This document shows positions 63,019 to 64,000 of a stretch of DNA of 64,000 nt, piece after piece; within the stretch, counting starts at the first letter, position 1; every line of letters begins with the position of its first letter. The stretch comes from Bacteroidota bacterium. Its GTDB lineage: Bacteria; Bacteroidota; Bacteroidia; NS11-12g; UBA955. The position numbers were made by a program, and so were the translations under genes. The stretch lies in NCBI GenBank assembly GCA_023957335.1, contig JAMLHC010000006.1, positions 124,001 through 188,000 of the forward strand, read 5' to 3'. The notes under the pieces were generated by a model. It was not told the DNA's origin and did not search any database. It saw only the letters and a list, made by a program, of their open reading frames with translations.

Positions 63019-64000
63019 TTAACCAACTTTTACTCCATGACACTCATTCAAAAACGCTTGCCAATCCTTGTATTTTTCATCGGTCAGGACTCTCGGAAAT
63101 TTGTTTTGCGACCCTGTTCTTCCTTGACGCTCCATCCATTGAAGAAAAGTGTCATTAGGTATTAAAGTAACCATAATATTTTTTAAAGCATGAAGCCTTT
63201 CGGTTGCATAGTCGTCATTGAGCGATTTCAAAGTGTCGTCAAGTAATTTTCTAACTTCATCTTCATTTACATTATCACCGTTTACACCGATATACCATTG
63301 ATGAGCAAAGAAATTTTCGTAAGGAACTCCTTTGACCGTAAACTCAATAAAATTTGTGTTCAATTTCTCTGATACGATTTGAAGCGCTTGGTTCATATTG
63401 CCGACAGATAAGTGCTCACCACACATACTCAAAAAATGTTTAGTTCTTCCTGTAATTTTAATTTCACAATTTTCTACATCCACAAATTTGACCACATCGC
63501 CAATCATATAACGCCATGCCCCAGCACAAGTAGTAAGCAAAATTGCATATTCGACTCCTTCTTCTACCTCAGTAATGGGAACAACAGTAGGATGTTCTAC
63601 CAACTCCCCATGCACATTAAAGTTATTGCTATCAAAAGGAATAAACTCATAAAACATTTCATTTCTAAAGATTAGTTTCATACCTTTTGAATTAAGTTTG
63701 TGCTGAAAAGCAACAAACCCTTCCGAAGCGAGATATGTTTCAAAATACATAATGGGTTTGCCCATCAGTGCATCGAAACTTTTTCTATAAGGAGATAAAG
63801 CAACCCCTCCATGAACAAATACAGACAAATTAGGCCAAATTTCATGAATATTATTGAGGTTATATGTCTTGATAATATTCTCAAAAAGTAGTTGAATCCA
63901 TGCTGGAACACCCGCTACCATTACTACATCCCATTTTTTGGCATCCGAAGTAATTTTATCTATCTTTTCTTGCCAATTTTTAGTACCTCTCACCTCCATG
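63019..64000 (-). CDS. GH3 auxin-responsive-promoter-family acyl-adenylate enzyme, N-terminus beyond window
   Basis: The window edge cuts the gene, leaving the last 326 residues. VVMVAGVPAWIQLLFENI, LSVFVHGGVALSPYRKSF, PIMYFETYLASEGFVAFQ and YAILLTTCAGAWRYMIGDVVKF are typical of GH3-fold adenylating enzymes, which in plants conjugate amino acids to jasmonate or auxin. Bacterial homologues are common in Bacteroidota, with unknown substrate. The C-terminus HFLSMCGEHLSVGNM is the expected pocket. It lies upstream of the lipoprotein gene. Confidence 0.86.
   Translation of the reverse strand, partial: MEVRGTKNWQEKIDKITSDAKKWDVVMVAGVPAWIQLLFENIIKTYNLNNIHEIWPNLSVFVHGGVALSPYRKSFDALMGKPIMYFETYLASEGFVAFQHKLNSKGMKLIFRNEMFYEFIPFDSNNFNVHGELVEHPTVVPITEVEEGVEYAILLTTCAGAWRYMIGDVVKFVDVENCEIKITGRTKHFLSMCGEHLSVGNMNQALQIVSEKLNTNFIEFTVKGVPYENFFAHQWYIGVNGDNVNEDEVRKLLDDTLKSLNDDYATERLHALKNIMVTLIPNDTFLQWMERQGRTGSQNKFPRVLTDEKYKDWQAFLNECHGVKVG

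Overview
The window is about 64 kb of a low-GC Bacteroidota chromosome. The evidence is: T9SS-type C-terminal sorting domains on three secreted proteins; many putative promoters with the Bacteroidota -7 box TAnnTTTG, often lying almost on the start codon; a ribosomal protein S16 with a long acidic tail; and Bacteroidota-typical families (WG-repeat proteins, DUF4286, Pif1-like helicase with HRDC/HTH tail). The order or family cannot be fixed from the sequence alone. Coding density is high. There is one tRNA (Lys), no rRNA, no CRISPR array and no intact transposase.

Layout. 1-9.1 kb: end of an FAD-dependent amine oxidase-like gene, a polyprenol-type glycosyltransferase, an outer-membrane protein, dtd, a Pif1-like helicase, then a tight run kdsA-lolD-TPR lipoprotein-DCC thiol oxidoreductase-rRNA/tRNA 2'-O-methyltransferase. 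9.1-10.4 kb: a T9SS-secreted protein on the minus strand. 10.4-17.3 kb: an accessory (defence) region. It holds a 660-bp gene-poor stretch with dyads, a 54-codon remnant of dndC (DNA phosphorothioation sulfurtransferase), then a translationally coupled pair: a sulfur-binding-domain/HNH endonuclease and a 1607-residue protein joining a DEDDh exonuclease, a RecQ helicase and a UvrD-type helicase. 17.3-21.1 kb: two WG-repeat proteins (one built of four near-identical 111-bp units), a DedA protein and an EamA transporter.

21.2-30.5 kb: urocanate hydratase, pterin-carbinolamine dehydratase, an MbnP-MbnH-like pair (copper-binding lipoprotein plus di-heme peroxidase), QueD, a lytic transglycosylase, lepA, a C1 peptidase and two small lipoproteins. 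30.6-39.5 kb (mostly minus strand): tmk, an MscS channel, topoisomerase IV parC and parE, a histidine phosphatase, a 3'-5' exonuclease and a TPR lipoprotein. 39.6-45.2 kb: homogentisate dioxygenase, an MFS transporter, rpsP-rimM, DUF4286 and an Mpl-type muropeptide ligase. 45.2-52.5 kb (minus): radical SAM/SPASM, ferredoxin reductase-like, MiaE, fRMsr, tRNA-Lys, a subtilase with T9SS tail, a glycosyltransferase and an asparaginase. 52.7-64 kb: a giant T9SS cell-surface protein, a biotin-carrier protein, acyl-CoA dehydrogenase, an amino-acid permease, ComF, ThiL, RsmE, a lipoprotein and a GH3-family protein cut by the window edge.

Most of this is housekeeping. The region of real interest is 10.7-17.1 kb. 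A scar of a phosphorothioation gene sits directly against a nuclease whose N-terminal domain resembles phosphorothioate-binding domains, and that nuclease is coupled to a three-enzyme helicase/exonuclease. I infer an orphaned or modification-independent restriction system, possibly acting on phosphorothioated incoming DNA. This rests on domain reading by eye and is not proven.
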